From Sporosarcina ureae (lineage in GTDB: Bacteria; Bacillota; Bacilli; Bacillales_A; Planococcaceae): a stretch of DNA of 64,000 nt. A model generated the notes under the pieces. That model did no database searches, had not been told where the DNA came from, and worked only from the letters and a program-made list of their open reading frames with translations. The stretch covers positions 2,543,501 to 2,607,500 of the forward strand of contig NZ_CP015348.1 of NCBI RefSeq assembly GCF_002109325.1, in the 5' to 3' direction. Below, in pieces: positions 17,574 through 26,671 of this stretch (position 1 is its first letter; every line of letters begins with the position of its first letter). Made by a program: the position numbers and the translations under genes.

Positions 17574-18548
17574 ATGATGAAAAAGACCGTTATTCTGTTA
17601 TTACTAGTTTTTCTATTGACAGGTTGCTCAAATAGCACGTTTGATCAAGCAATGGAACAAAGTAAACTTGCGTTAGCGAATGGTGAATATGATAAAGCGT
17701 TATCTTCAGTCGACTTAGCATTGGATGAAAAGCCTAGTGATAAAGAGGCACTTGAGATGAAAGAAGATTTGACTGGATTTTATTCGGTAAAGCAAGAGAT
17801 GAAAGATGGTAAATGGGACGTAGCCCTAGAAAAGGCTGAGGAGATGCTTGGACAAGACAAGTTGGCCACTGGACTCCGGAAGTCGTTAGAAGACATGGTC
17901 GATACGGTGAAGACGAATCAGCAAGTGTCTGCAAAAGTGGCGGCTCATGTAAAAGACATTGAGACATCTGTTGAAGCAGGTGAGCTTGAGGAAGCGCAAC
18001 AAACAATAGAAGAGCTCCGTAAAGATCAGGCTTCACTAGACGAATTCAGTGACAAACTAGCTAGTTTGGAGAAGCGATTAGAAGACGAACTAAAAAAGCA
18101 ACAAGCTCCGCCTGTAATGGTACAACCTCCCGTCGTTCAGCAAGATCAAAGTACTGCACTTCAATTGGACGTGATACCAAAACAATCGGGCCAGCAACAA
18201 CAGTATCGCAATAAGCTGGACGCAATTGAAGCAGGCTTAACTGATCTGAATCATTTATATGCGAATGGTATTACGTCTCAAATGTCTGAGGCGGAAAACG
18301 AAAGATATACAAGATGGGATAATGCACTTAATGAGATATATGGCGTATTGAAGAAGCAGTTATCTGCTCAAGATATGGAGCAATTACGTATAAAGCAACG
18401 TGAATGGATAAAATATCGTGATCACACTGCTAGCGTCAATGCAGCGGAATTTGCTGGCGGGAGTTTTGAGCCAGTCACTTATATAGGAACATCCGCTGAT
18501 TTAACTAAAGAACGTTGTTATGCATTAGTGAATCTTTATATGAACTGA
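17574..18548 (+). CDS. Lipoprotein with C-terminal LprI-like (DUF1311) domain
   Basis: A 324-residue lipoprotein: signal peptide and lipobox LLTGC (Cys near residue 17). Residues 20-80 resemble tetratricopeptide helices (ANGEYDKALSSVDLALDEKPSDKEAL); 100-180 are charged and coiled-coil-like; a QQ- and P-rich linker follows (185-215). The last 110 residues match the LprI/DUF1311 pattern, with W..ALNEIYGVLKKQL, IKQREWIKYRD and FAGGSFEP. LprI-type domains are known as lysozyme inhibitors in mycobacteria. The start has AAGGAGG seven bases upstream. The next gene begins 15 bases later, so the two are probably one operon. Confidence 0.82.
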   Translation: MMKKTVILLLLVFLLTGCSNSTFDQAMEQSKLALANGEYDKALSSVDLALDEKPSDKEALEMKEDLTGFYSVKQEMKDGKWDVALEKAEEMLGQDKLATGLRKSLEDMVDTVKTNQQVSAKVAAHVKDIETSVEAGELEEAQQTIEELRKDQASLDEFSDKLASLEKRLEDELKKQQAPPVMVQPPVVQQDQSTALQLDVIPKQSGQQQQYRNKLDAIEAGLTDLNHLYANGITSQMSEAENERYTRWDNALNEIYGVLKKQLSAQDMEQLRIKQREWIKYRDHTASVNAAEFAGGSFEPVTYIGTSADLTKERCYALVNLYMN

Positions 18549-18563
18549 TAGAGGTGAGGCGTA

Positions 18564-19766
18564 ATGGCAAACATCTATGGAATGCAGCAATTGAAGCGCA
18601 TGATTCTGAATGAAACTGATGCCAATACTCATAAAGGGTTGCTTGGTGAAAAAGAAATCTTGCTTATGCTACAAGAACAGTTGCCTGACGATGCTCATGT
18701 AATCCATAACCCTACATTGATTCACTATGAGGCGGACATTTTAGTTATAGAGGAAAATATCGGATTTATGTTTTTGGAAGTAAAGACTTGGAATGAACGA
18801 TTTATAGAACGATTTGATCCAAATGGAAATATATTGACCAAAAGGGGTCAGCACAAACCGCTGAAACAAGCAGAAAATTATCGTAGTGAGCTTAAAAGCA
18901 CACTTTCATCGCATCTAACGAATTCAATGAGACAAGACCCGCATCAGATAATTTCATCTGTCGTAGTATTTAACGGGATCTCTAAAGAACAATTTTTACA
19001 TCGTGCAGAAGTTCTTGGTTGGGAAGAAGAATGGAAGAACAAATTCTTATCTAAACACTTTTTCTACACTCGAGAGTCAAGTGGATTCTATAGCTGGATG
19101 ATGAGATCTAAAAAGTTCAATGCACGTAGAGTGTCCGACTACTTTTCTAGTGAGAGTTTGGAACGACTAATTGAAATTTTGGTCACTGAAAATGAAATCA
19201 AGAAAAATCTAATTGAAAACAATTTACCACTCAAAGTTAAACGGAACCAACAGAAGGCTGTTTCAAATATTAATGTGTCTGTACGAAAAGATAAACAAAA
19301 GAAAGTGGAAGTCAGTTCAATTCCTGAATCAGAAAAGAAAAATCAATTAGGGGTATTTGTCACTCTGTTAGCAATTGCAATAATTCCACTTTTTTATATC
19401 TTGAATGACTGGGGATATGATAATGAAAGCTATGAATGGCAGGAAGATAGTACAACTGACAATACGATATTTTTAGACGTGAAAGATGATGGGTTGCCAG
19501 AGGGTTCTGGAAGCGCATATGACTACTATATTTTAGCGGACAGTCAATATACTAAACTGGTAGAAACGCAGCTTTATGGTTTGTCGAAGTCAGATTTACG
19601 GATAGCACGAAATGAGATATATGCGAGACATGGATATATATTTGAATCTGCTGACCTGCAAAAATATTTCTCCTCCCAGTCTTGGTATGTACCAGATACT
19701 CTATACAACTATGAACTAACTGACATAGAACAATATAATGTTACTTTAATACAATCTATGGAATAA
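18564..19766 (+). CDS. NERD-domain membrane protein with C-terminal YARHG domain
   Basis: A 400-residue protein with a rare combination. Residues 15-130 are a NERD (nuclease-related) domain: KGLLGEKEIL, EADILVIEENIGFMFLEVKTW (the D...E.K core of PD-(D/E)XK folds). Residues 130-245 are charged, then one membrane segment (GVFVTLLAIAIIPLFYIL, near 270). The C-terminus (320-400) is a YARHG domain: LSKSDLRIARNEIYARHGYIF, FSSQSWYVP. With one membrane segment, NERD would be cytoplasmic and YARHG extracellular. GAGGTGAG precedes the start. It follows the lipoprotein gene, and a terminator at 19796 closes the operon. Function is unknown; wall or stress sensing is speculation. Confidence 0.82.
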   Translation: MANIYGMQQLKRMILNETDANTHKGLLGEKEILLMLQEQLPDDAHVIHNPTLIHYEADILVIEENIGFMFLEVKTWNERFIERFDPNGNILTKRGQHKPLKQAENYRSELKSTLSSHLTNSMRQDPHQIISSVVVFNGISKEQFLHRAEVLGWEEEWKNKFLSKHFFYTRESSGFYSWMMRSKKFNARRVSDYFSSESLERLIEILVTENEIKKNLIENNLPLKVKRNQQKAVSNINVSVRKDKQKKVEVSSIPESEKKNQLGVFVTLLAIAIIPLFYILNDWGYDNESYEWQEDSTTDNTIFLDVKDDGLPEGSGSAYDYYILADSQYTKLVETQLYGLSKSDLRIARNEIYARHGYIFESADLQKYFSSQSWYVPDTLYNYELTDIEQYNVTLIQSME

Positions 19767-19795
19767 GTTATACAATAAAATATGTTTTAGACAGT

Positions 19796-19835
19796 AAAGC
19801 CTTTCCATCGCAGTAAACGATGGAAAGGCTTTTTT
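19796..19835 (+). terminator. Intrinsic terminator of the lipoprotein/NERD operon
   Basis: Arms AAAGCCTTTCCATCG and CGATGGAAAGGCT with a T-run. Confidence 0.9.
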
Positions 19836-19919
19836 AAACAAATACTCTGTATCTTTCTACATTGTCCTATCGTATAATCAATAAGAACCAGTAAATTACT
19901 AATTTTAAGGGGACATTGA

Positions 19920-21044
19920 ATGATGACGATTTTAATTATCGGTGATGTAGGCAATGATGTCCTTAAAATTCAAAAAAGCTTGCAGCAACTGGGACTGTAT
20001 ACGATTCATGTGTTTCAAAGTGCCTATACAGCGATTCAATATGAACATTTGTTTTTACAAGAAGAAATCAAGCTGGTTATTTATGACGCGAATTTGGATG
20101 CAGATAACTGTGAAGCGCATTGTCGGGAAATAGAGGCACTGTGTGTATGGCGGGATGTGCCGATTTTGTTGTCGACGTCTTATGAGAAGCCGGTTATCTT
20201 TGAGCGCTTATTGGAAGTTGGGATCTTTGATTTTATTCTAAAGCCGTTTGACTTCTTCCAACTCAAAACGCGGATTCGAATTGCGCTTACATATTATGAG
20301 GAAACGAAAAAACGAAAAGAGCATGAGTATCAGCTGGCGATAGATTTAGCGATAGCGAAAAACGTCCAGAAGAGTGCTTTGACCCCCGCGTTGTCGCTAT
20401 CGCATATTGAAGTGGATGGTATTTATTTCACTTCTCAAGCTCTGGGCGGGGATATGTATTGTTGGTTTCAGCTCGATGAAGATTTAACGGCAGTTATGTT
20501 GTTTGATGTGATGGGGCATGGGGTGGCGGCGTCACTTGTAACGATGTCGATTCGTTCCTTGCTCAAGGAAATTATTATGCAGTTGATTGATCCGGTACTT
20601 GTGATAAAAGAAGTGAACCGGAAGATTTATGAGTTGTTTTCTACTGATGGGCTGGACTCGTTTTTAGTGACGGCCGTCTATGCTGTAATCGATAAGAAGA
20701 ATGGTACGCTGCAGTATGTAAACGCTTCGCATCCGGAAGGCGTCATGTTCGGGAAGTATGGAGAAACTGTGATGATGCATGCGAATTCTCCCATTCTCGG
20801 TCTGTTTCCATCGATTCAAGTGCAGGCGAAAAGTATTCGTTTGACAGGTTGGCATCGTATTATTTTGTATACAGACGGGTTAGGGACGTTATATCCTGAT
20901 CTGAAAATTGACTGGAGCTTTTTTCATTCGCACAGTTCGCAAAATAGTCGCGTCATGTTGCGGAAGTTTACGGAAGAGTTCGGATTATCACATTTGCCAT
21001 TGGAAGACGATATTACAGTGGTTTCGATTACCACTTCGTTATAA
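19920..21044 (+). CDS. Receiver-PP2C (SpoIIE-type) phosphatase, RsbU-like
   Basis: A 374-residue protein. Residues 1-125 are a receiver-like domain (LIIGDVGND; IYDANLD for the phospho-acceptor region; STSYE; FILKPF). The first acidic pair is reduced, so phosphorylation is uncertain. Residues 165-372 are a SpoIIE-type serine phosphatase: GGDMYCWFQL, LFDVMGHGVAASLV and EDDITVVSI supply the metal-binding Asp residues. Such enzymes dephosphorylate a STAS antagonist, here the protein encoded three genes later. AAGGGG lies seven bases before ATG 19920. A TATAAT box at 19873 is a probable -10. First gene of a four-gene operon. Confidence 0.9.
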   Translation: MMTILIIGDVGNDVLKIQKSLQQLGLYTIHVFQSAYTAIQYEHLFLQEEIKLVIYDANLDADNCEAHCREIEALCVWRDVPILLSTSYEKPVIFERLLEVGIFDFILKPFDFFQLKTRIRIALTYYEETKKRKEHEYQLAIDLAIAKNVQKSALTPALSLSHIEVDGIYFTSQALGGDMYCWFQLDEDLTAVMLFDVMGHGVAASLVTMSIRSLLKEIIMQLIDPVLVIKEVNRKIYELFSTDGLDSFLVTAVYAVIDKKNGTLQYVNASHPEGVMFGKYGETVMMHANSPILGLFPSIQVQAKSIRLTGWHRIILYTDGLGTLYPDLKIDWSFFHSHSSQNSRVMLRKFTEEFGLSHLPLEDDITVVSITTSL

Positions 21045-21059
21045 GTGAGGGAAGAATGT

Positions 21060-21485
21060 ATGGAATTCAAGTTCACAATTACCCCCAATCAGCCGTCGAT
21101 TCAGTTGATTGATCAATTAATGGAGAGTTACATGGCGCTGTATTCGATTCCATTCGCAACAGAAATTTGTTTTGTGACGCACGAGCTGGTCATTAATGCA
21201 GTGGAGGCAATGGAGAAAGAAGGACGGACAGAGTCGATTGAAGTACGTATGCAAAATGATGAACAATATGTGCAGATTACAGTGTCTGATTTTGCGAAGG
21301 GGATACCGGAAGAACAGTGGCCGGTCGTGCTCGATGCAACTATAGACGATGAGAGTTTTTGTGAGCGTGGACGCGGCTTTTTGTTCATTCAGCATATGGT
21401 CGATCAGCTGTGGTTTGAACAACTGTCCGATCAACAGTTTTTAGTCGGTGTGAAGAAAAATTTAGTGATGGCGGTGGAAAAGTAA
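21060..21485 (+). CDS. RsbW-like serine kinase / anti-sigma-type ATPase
   Basis: About 141 residues of the HATPase_c fold. The N box is VTHELVINAVEAME, then TVSDFAKGIP (G1-like) and ERGRGFLFIQHMVD (G2-like). These kinases bind a target such as a sigma factor and phosphorylate a STAS antagonist. I prefer ATG 21060, with GTGAGGGA upstream, over GTG 21045, which touches the previous stop. The partner STAS protein is encoded at 23195; no sigma factor gene is in the operon, so the final target is unknown. Confidence 0.87.
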   Translation: MEFKFTITPNQPSIQLIDQLMESYMALYSIPFATEICFVTHELVINAVEAMEKEGRTESIEVRMQNDEQYVQITVSDFAKGIPEEQWPVVLDATIDDESFCERGRGFLFIQHMVDQLWFEQLSDQQFLVGVKKNLVMAVEK

Positions 21486-23180
21486 ATGAAGTGGACGATT
21501 GGGAATAAGATTAATGCAGTTATTTTACTAGCGATTTTACTACTATCAGGTATTTTGAGTGGCCTGAATTATAATGCGACAAAAGGGAATTTATTGAAGG
21601 CGGCAGAAGCTAAGCTCATTTCCGATTTGACACTGAGTTTGGAGCTGCTCGAAATTTCCGTGCCGGGCGACTGGTCCATTACGAATGGTTCATTGCATAA
21701 AGGCAAAATGGATATGTATGAAGCGTACGCGATTCCCGATCAGTTGGGCGAATTGACAGATGGAAATACGATGTCTATTTTCCAAGGGGATACACGTATT
21801 GCGACAAATATTATAGAAAATGGAGAACGACGTTTAGGGACACAAGTAGCGGCTGAAGTGGGAGACGTCGTGCTCGGCAAAAAAGAACGTTTTCTCGGCA
21901 CCGCAGATGTACTCGGCAAGCCATTCCAAGCAGCCTATGATCCGATACTTGATAAAGACGGAGAAGTGATCGGGATTATCGCAGTGGCTGTTCCGACAGC
22001 GCCTTATATAAAGATCGCCACTTCTTCAGCTATGCAGACCATTATTATTTCGCTAGTGCTTGCGTTGCTCATCATTTTAATCGTGAGCTTTATCATTCAG
22101 CGTATGCTGATTAAGCCTATTAATCGATTACGTGATAATGCGAATGAATTAGCTGATTTAAATTTAAACGTCGAGCTATACGAAGCGAAAGGAACGGACG
22201 AAATTGCTGAACTATCTGTTGCATTTCGAAATATGAAAGAGCAACTTACGGAAACGATGCAAAACGTTGCGCGTAATGCCAATGAAATTGCTCATTCATC
22301 GGTCGCATTGGCAGAATCCTCCCAGCAGACAAATGAAACGGCTAGTCAAATCGCTTCCACGATGAATGAAATTGCGTCAGGCGTGACGAATCAATCTGAA
22401 CAAGCAGAACGAATCGCAGGCATGATGCGTGATACGATCGTAGAAGTAGAAGGCAATTTAGGAAATGTTGAGCAGAGCTTAAAGAACGCGCAAGAATCTA
22501 CAGTCATAGCGCATGAAGGCGAGCAGTCAATCAGTAAAGCGATTTCACATTTAGGCACAGTTACAGAAACGGTAAGCTATGCGACTGATTCGATTCAAAA
22601 ATTAGGTATGCGTTCGGAAGAAATCGGCGGTATTATTACAGTTATTACCGCAATTTCAGAACAGACGAATCTACTTGCGCTAAATGCGGCAATTGAAGCG
22701 GCAAGAGCAGGAGAACATGGTAAAGGATTTGCGGTTGTTGCAGCAGAAGTTCGTAAACTAGCTGAACAATCAACAGGAGCTGCCCAGCAAATCACCGATC
22801 TAATTACAGACATTCAAGCAGAGACATCGGTAACAGTGCGGACGATGGAAAGTAATTTAACAGCAGTAGAGGAACAAGTAGTCATTATTAACCAAGGCGG
22901 AGAAGCGCTTAAGCTCATAGTAGAGAAAGTAAGCGTGACAGAGGCTGGTGTAGTGCATATAAAAGATGCATTCAGCGCAGTGAATTCCAATTCACTTACT
23001 GTCCAAGATGCTATCCAAAACATTTCAGCCATCATTGAGGAGTCTGCCGCAGCGACAGAGCAAATTGCCGCTTCATCTGAAGAACAGTATGCAACAGTCG
23101 CTGAAATTGCCGATAATACAACTAGTTTAGCAGAGGTCGCGGATCGTTTACGTGAGGAAGTAAATAAATTTAGAATGTAA
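21486..23180 (+). CDS. Methyl-accepting chemotaxis protein with Cache-type sensor
   Basis: A 564-residue chemoreceptor. A first membrane helix (residues 10-25) leads to an extracellular single-Cache-like domain (30-175; [22 protein letters not shown] is the typical last strands), then a second helix (185-208), a HAMP domain (210-262) and the MCP signalling coiled coil. The hairpin tip is [28 protein letters not shown] (near 398-425), which binds CheA/CheW. Glu- and Gln-rich heptads around 280-310 and 510-540 could be methylation sites. It begins directly after the kinase stop codon. Having an MCP inside a partner-switch operon suggests that the receptor feeds the phosphatase/kinase module, but this is inference. 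Confidence 0.92.
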   Translation: MKWTIGNKINAVILLAILLLSGILSGLNYNATKGNLLKAAEAKLISDLTLSLELLEISVPGDWSITNGSLHKGKMDMYEAYAIPDQLGELTDGNTMSIFQGDTRIATNIIENGERRLGTQVAAEVGDVVLGKKERFLGTADVLGKPFQAAYDPILDKDGEVIGIIAVAVPTAPYIKIATSSAMQTIIISLVLALLIILIVSFIIQRMLIKPINRLRDNANELADLNLNVELYEAKGTDEIAELSVAFRNMKEQLTETMQNVARNANEIAHSSVALAESSQQTNETASQIASTMNEIASGVTNQSEQAERIAGMMRDTIVEVEGNLGNVEQSLKNAQESTVIAHEGEQSISKAISHLGTVTETVSYATDSIQKLGMRSEEIGGIITVITAISEQTNLLALNAAIEAARAGEHGKGFAVVAAEVRKLAEQSTGAAQQITDLITDIQAETSVTVRTMESNLTAVEEQVVIINQGGEALKLIVEKVSVTEAGVVHIKDAFSAVNSNSLTVQDAIQNISAIIEESAAATEQIAASSEEQYATVAEIADNTTSLAEVADRLREEVNKFRM

Positions 23181-23194
23181 TGGAGGTTAGTAGT

Positions 23195-23581
23195 ATGGAA
23201 CAGAAAACAGCAGCGTTGCAAGTGGTGGAAAAAGATACGTACGTGATCCTCGAGTTTTCGGGCCATTTGCAATATGCGTTGATTGAAGAATTGAAAAAAC
23301 GATTACAGACGACACCGTTTAAAGAAGGCCGCAGCTTCATTTTAGATATGAGTAAAGTACAAAATATTGACAGCACAGGCTTCGGCATGATCGTCAACTT
23401 TGCCAAAAAGATTTCTTTAAAAAACGAAAAAATCGTCATCATTATAGTGGATGAATTCGTCCGCAAGTTATTTGCCATTTCCCAATGTGATAAAATCTTC
23501 CCGATTGTCGACAGCGAAGCAGCGGCATTAGAGGTTATAAAGCAGTCAGTTGAGACGGAGTTGTCTGTTAACGATTATTGA
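23195..23581 (+). CDS. STAS-domain anti-sigma factor antagonist, RsbV/SpoIIAA-like
   Basis: A 128-residue STAS protein. The conserved phosphorylated Ser lies in NIDSTGFGMIV (near residue 59), preceded by a hydrophobic strand (FILDMSKVQ). ATG 23195 has GGAGG eight bases upstream; ATG 23180 overlaps the MCP stop. Unphosphorylated STAS proteins bind the kinase and free its target. The reversible switch needs the kinase at 21060 and the phosphatase at 19920, so the operon holds a complete set. A terminator follows. Confidence 0.9.
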   Translation: MEQKTAALQVVEKDTYVILEFSGHLQYALIEELKKRLQTTPFKEGRSFILDMSKVQNIDSTGFGMIVNFAKKISLKNEKIVIIIVDEFVRKLFAISQCDKIFPIVDSEAAALEVIKQSVETELSVNDY

Positions 23582-23604
23582 TTTTCATAAGTAAATAATT
23601 TCAA

Positions 23605-23637
23605 CAAGCCTTCTGATTAAGTTCAGGAGGTTTTTTT
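23605..23637 (+). terminator. Intrinsic terminator of the partner-switch operon
   Basis: Arms CCTTCTGA and TTCAGGAGG followed by seven T. Confidence 0.8.
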
Positions 23638-23743
23638 ACATATTTAATAGTGAATTTGGATAATGGAGTAAAAAATATATATCTTATTAGTCCAAAGTAA
23701 CCTATACTATAAATAAGTATAAGTGACTAAAAAGGGGGATAAT

Positions 23744-25333
23744 ATGCTTAATAAACTACTACTATTACCGCTACTGATTGCAAGTTTAGTATTTACTTCT
23801 GTTCATCCTGTTTTCGCCACTACTCCTAATATGGAGAGTTATGAAGTGGAGACAGCACAGATAACCGATAAACAACAGTTTTCACAAGGTAATGAACCAT
23901 ACAAAGAGTTATTCGAATCGGCAGTTACAAAATCTGTTATCCCTGAACGTCAAATGCTGCGCCTACTTCCGAATCTGCAACTGGCAACGGAATGGAAGCC
24001 ACTGCATACTACGACTGATGCTAAAAAGCCTTGGAATATCACGTTTAATCAACCGATGAGCACAGACGAAGAAAACTGGGACCATGCAAAAATTTATGAT
24101 GATGAAGGAATTGAGTTTCCTACCATTATCTCTATTCGTTCAGGACGTCTACAACTTACTCCGAATAATCCTTACCAAACAGGAACAGTCTATACGTTAG
24201 TGTTACAAAAGGAACTTTACAGCGAGAAAGGCATCCAGCTAGGTAAAGATATTTATCAGCAATTTATCTATCAACCACCAAAGACACCGCAAAAGCCTGA
24301 GATCACAGAAGTTACTGATCTATATTCTGCTTTATATATTGGGTTGAAAAATATGGACGATATGATTTACGTCAATCAATACACAAAAGACAGTAAAGTA
24401 GCCTATGCAGAATTACGTAAAGTATTGTCTGAGCATCCTGAGATATTTTATTACGAATATACTGGAAGTCAGTTTTGGTCAGATGGTCGTTTGGAAGCAA
24501 AATATGCTTATCCAAAAGAAACAATTAATCGAATGAAAGCTAATTTACAACGTGAAATCGATACACTATACGCGACAGCAATTAAACCAGGTATGACCGA
24601 CTATCAAAAAGTGAAAGCCGTGCATGACTATGTCGTTCTTCACACAGCTTATGATTACGATAATTTTTTAAACAATACTATACCGAAAGAATCGTATTCT
24701 ATGTACGGTGTATTAGTAAATAAAATAGCAGTTTGTAATGGCTATGGATTAGCGATGGTATATTTGCTTAATCAGTTAGATATAGAAACCATCTATGTGA
24801 TAAGCAATCCCGCAATGAATCACGGTTGGAACAAAGTAAAAGTTGATGGTATCTGGTATAATCTCGACGCTACATGGGACGACCCTGTACCTAATAGAGA
24901 AGGTAAAGTAGGTTACGGTTATTTCCTAGTATCCGACAGTCAACTGGCTAAAACACATTCGTGGAATAATACTGGATTGCCAAAAGCATCAGACACTCGA
25001 TATGAATATATGAGTAGAGTGTGGACGTTCGATACGGAAGATGGCTGGATCTATTACGCGAATAATAAAGACGATATCAAATTATATAAAATGAAAGAAG
25101 ATGGCAGTGAGAACCAGAAGATTGCCGACATACGTGCGAATGAATTAGTCGTACACGAGGGCTGGATTTATTTTAGCAATTACTCACATGGCGGATACCT
25201 ATTCAAGATTCGAACGGATGGTAGTGCTAAAACGCAGATCACAGACTTTTTGACAAATGATATTAGTGAAGACAATGGGACATTGTACTTTACCGATAGT
25301 AAAGCAAATAAGCAGTATCGTATGGATTTATAG
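23744..25333 (+). CDS. Secreted transglutaminase-like protein with Ig-like and beta-propeller-type domains
   Basis: About 529 residues, start ATG 23744 with AAGGGGG upstream. Signal peptide 1-26 (ends HPVFATT). An Ig-like domain at 85-180 (WNITFNQPMSTDEENW) resembles those of surface-layer proteins. The transglutaminase core lies at 215-415: KAVHDYVVLHTAYDY, catalytic Cys in AVCNGYG, His in NHGWNKV, Asp in NLDATWDDP, so the triad is complete. The last 110 residues carry DUF5050-type repeats (GWIYYANNKDD, GWIYFSNYSHGG). Such proteins act on wall or surface proteins, as protease or cross-linker. The next small gene is 33 bases downstream and probably cotranscribed. Confidence 0.85.
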   Translation: MLNKLLLLPLLIASLVFTSVHPVFATTPNMESYEVETAQITDKQQFSQGNEPYKELFESAVTKSVIPERQMLRLLPNLQLATEWKPLHTTTDAKKPWNITFNQPMSTDEENWDHAKIYDDEGIEFPTIISIRSGRLQLTPNNPYQTGTVYTLVLQKELYSEKGIQLGKDIYQQFIYQPPKTPQKPEITEVTDLYSALYIGLKNMDDMIYVNQYTKDSKVAYAELRKVLSEHPEIFYYEYTGSQFWSDGRLEAKYAYPKETINRMKANLQREIDTLYATAIKPGMTDYQKVKAVHDYVVLHTAYDYDNFLNNTIPKESYSMYGVLVNKIAVCNGYGLAMVYLLNQLDIETIYVISNPAMNHGWNKVKVDGIWYNLDATWDDPVPNREGKVGYGYFLVSDSQLAKTHSWNNTGLPKASDTRYEYMSRVWTFDTEDGWIYYANNKDDIKLYKMKEDGSENQKIADIRANELVVHEGWIYFSNYSHGGYLFKIRTDGSAKTQITDFLTNDISEDNGTLYFTDSKANKQYRMDL

Positions 25334-25366
25334 TAAATGAGAGTCGGAAAAAAAGGAGCAGAGATA

Positions 25367-25633
25367 ATGATAAAATTTACTAAAAGAGTTTTACCCGCAC
25401 TACTAGCATGCAGTATCGTATTACTACCGGTCCAATCAACTGAAGCAGCAGCGGCCGCCAAGTTTAAAAACTGTACGCAGTTAAATAAAGTATATCCTGG
25501 CGGCGTTGCAATGAATGCTAGTGTGAAAAATAAAGGTGGTAAGACCAAACTGAAACCGACTGTTGAAGCCAATATATATAATACGCACAAAGGTCTTGAT
25601 CGTGATAAAGATGGTATTGCTTGCGAGAGGTAA
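25367..25633 (+). CDS. Small secreted excalibur-domain protein
   Basis: An 88-residue protein: signal peptide (1-28, ending TEAAAAA) and an excalibur domain, FKNCTQLNKVYPGGVA and DRDKDGIACE. The last motif is an EF-hand-like calcium loop flanked by Cys. ATG 25367 has AAAGGAG upstream. Excalibur domains are extracellular modules often linked to nucleases or wall proteins; here the domain stands alone. It follows the transglutaminase-like gene. Confidence 0.88.
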   Translation: MIKFTKRVLPALLACSIVLLPVQSTEAAAAAKFKNCTQLNKVYPGGVAMNASVKNKGGKTKLKPTVEANIYNTHKGLDRDKDGIACER

Positions 25634-25653
25634 TGTGTATAGAAAAATCTACA

Positions 25654-25690
25654 AAAAGCTCCTACTGTGAATACAGTAGGAGCTTTTACT
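25654..25690 (+). terminator. Intrinsic terminator
   Basis: Arms AAAAGCTCCTACTGT and ACAGTAGGAGCTTTT with a four-base loop. Confidence 0.9.
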
Positions 25691-25879
25691 GTTTAAGAAC
25701 TTATAAAAATAGCTATCAAATGATACTGAGGCGGCAGTTACAGTCTTATGAAAAGCATATCTAACTGTTAAGATTTGTTTGATTATATAAAATGGATTGT
25801 ATGTTAACATAGATCATGCCTTCACAACTATAAGAAGAATGAAGAGAAATTTCATTTTTAACAGAAAGGATATGATTAC

Positions 25880-26476
25880 ATGAAAGTGTTATTAACAGGT
25901 TTTGAGCCATTTCTAGATTATCCAATAAACCCTACGGAAGAAGTAGTGAAAGCTATTGTCTCGGAAGGAATTACCGGTTTAGAGATTATACCTAAGATAT
26001 TATCTGTTAGATTTAATCATTCAGAAAAAGAGTTATTAAAAGCAATTGAAGAGACGAATCCTGACGTGGTAGTAATGTTAGGTTTAGCGGCTGGGCGTTC
26101 TAAAATTACTCCTGAGAGAATCGCGATTAATGTAAAAGATGGAGATTTGGATAATGACGGATACGCACCAACTGATGAATCGATTGATCCTGCTGGCGCT
26201 GATGGAATATTTTCAACGCTTCCCATTCGAGAAATGACTAATCGACTAGTAGAAGCTGGATTACCTTCCGTTATTTCTAATACTGCAGGTACATATCTTT
26301 GTAATAATATCATGTATGCCGCTCTAAATTATGCGCAAAAACAAGAGGTATCCTATCGCGCAGGTTTCATTCACATACCAGCCTCATATGAGTTAGCCTT
26401 AGTAAATAAAAAACTACCGAGTTGGTCTTTGGATGATCTAGTGAAAAGTGTTCGGATCTGCTTGGAAACATTGTAA
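25880..26476 (+). CDS. pcp: Pyroglutamyl-peptidase I
   Basis: A 198-residue cytoplasmic cysteine peptidase that removes N-terminal pyroglutamate. Family motifs: LLTGFEPFLDYPINP at the start, the catalytic Glu region (GRSKITPERIAIN, near 75-85), the catalytic Cys in NTAGTYLCNNIMY (near residue 140) and His in AGFIHIPA (near 165). Length is near the family's usual 200-215 residues. AAAGGA lies ahead of the ATG. Single gene closed by a strong terminator. Confidence 0.95.
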   Translation: MKVLLTGFEPFLDYPINPTEEVVKAIVSEGITGLEIIPKILSVRFNHSEKELLKAIEETNPDVVVMLGLAAGRSKITPERIAINVKDGDLDNDGYAPTDESIDPAGADGIFSTLPIREMTNRLVEAGLPSVISNTAGTYLCNNIMYAALNYAQKQEVSYRAGFIHIPASYELALVNKKLPSWSLDDLVKSVRICLETL

Positions 26477-26482
26477 AAAAAG

Positions 26483-26528
26483 AAATAAAGCCTTCATAAT
26501 CGTTAAATCGATTATGAAGGCTTTATTT
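26483..26528 (+). terminator. Intrinsic terminator of pcp
   Basis: Perfect 20-bp inverted arms (26483-26502 and 26509-26528) around a six-base loop, with T-rich flank. Confidence 0.9.
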
Positions 26529-26671
26529 AAATTTTACGGAATATTCATATTGCTATTATACTATTTTTATTATTTAAATAGAAAATTTAGAACATAGTGC
26601 ACTATTGGTATGCAATATCAGATATACTGGACCAATACAATTTCAGTATAAGAAAGGAAGATCAACTGTAT

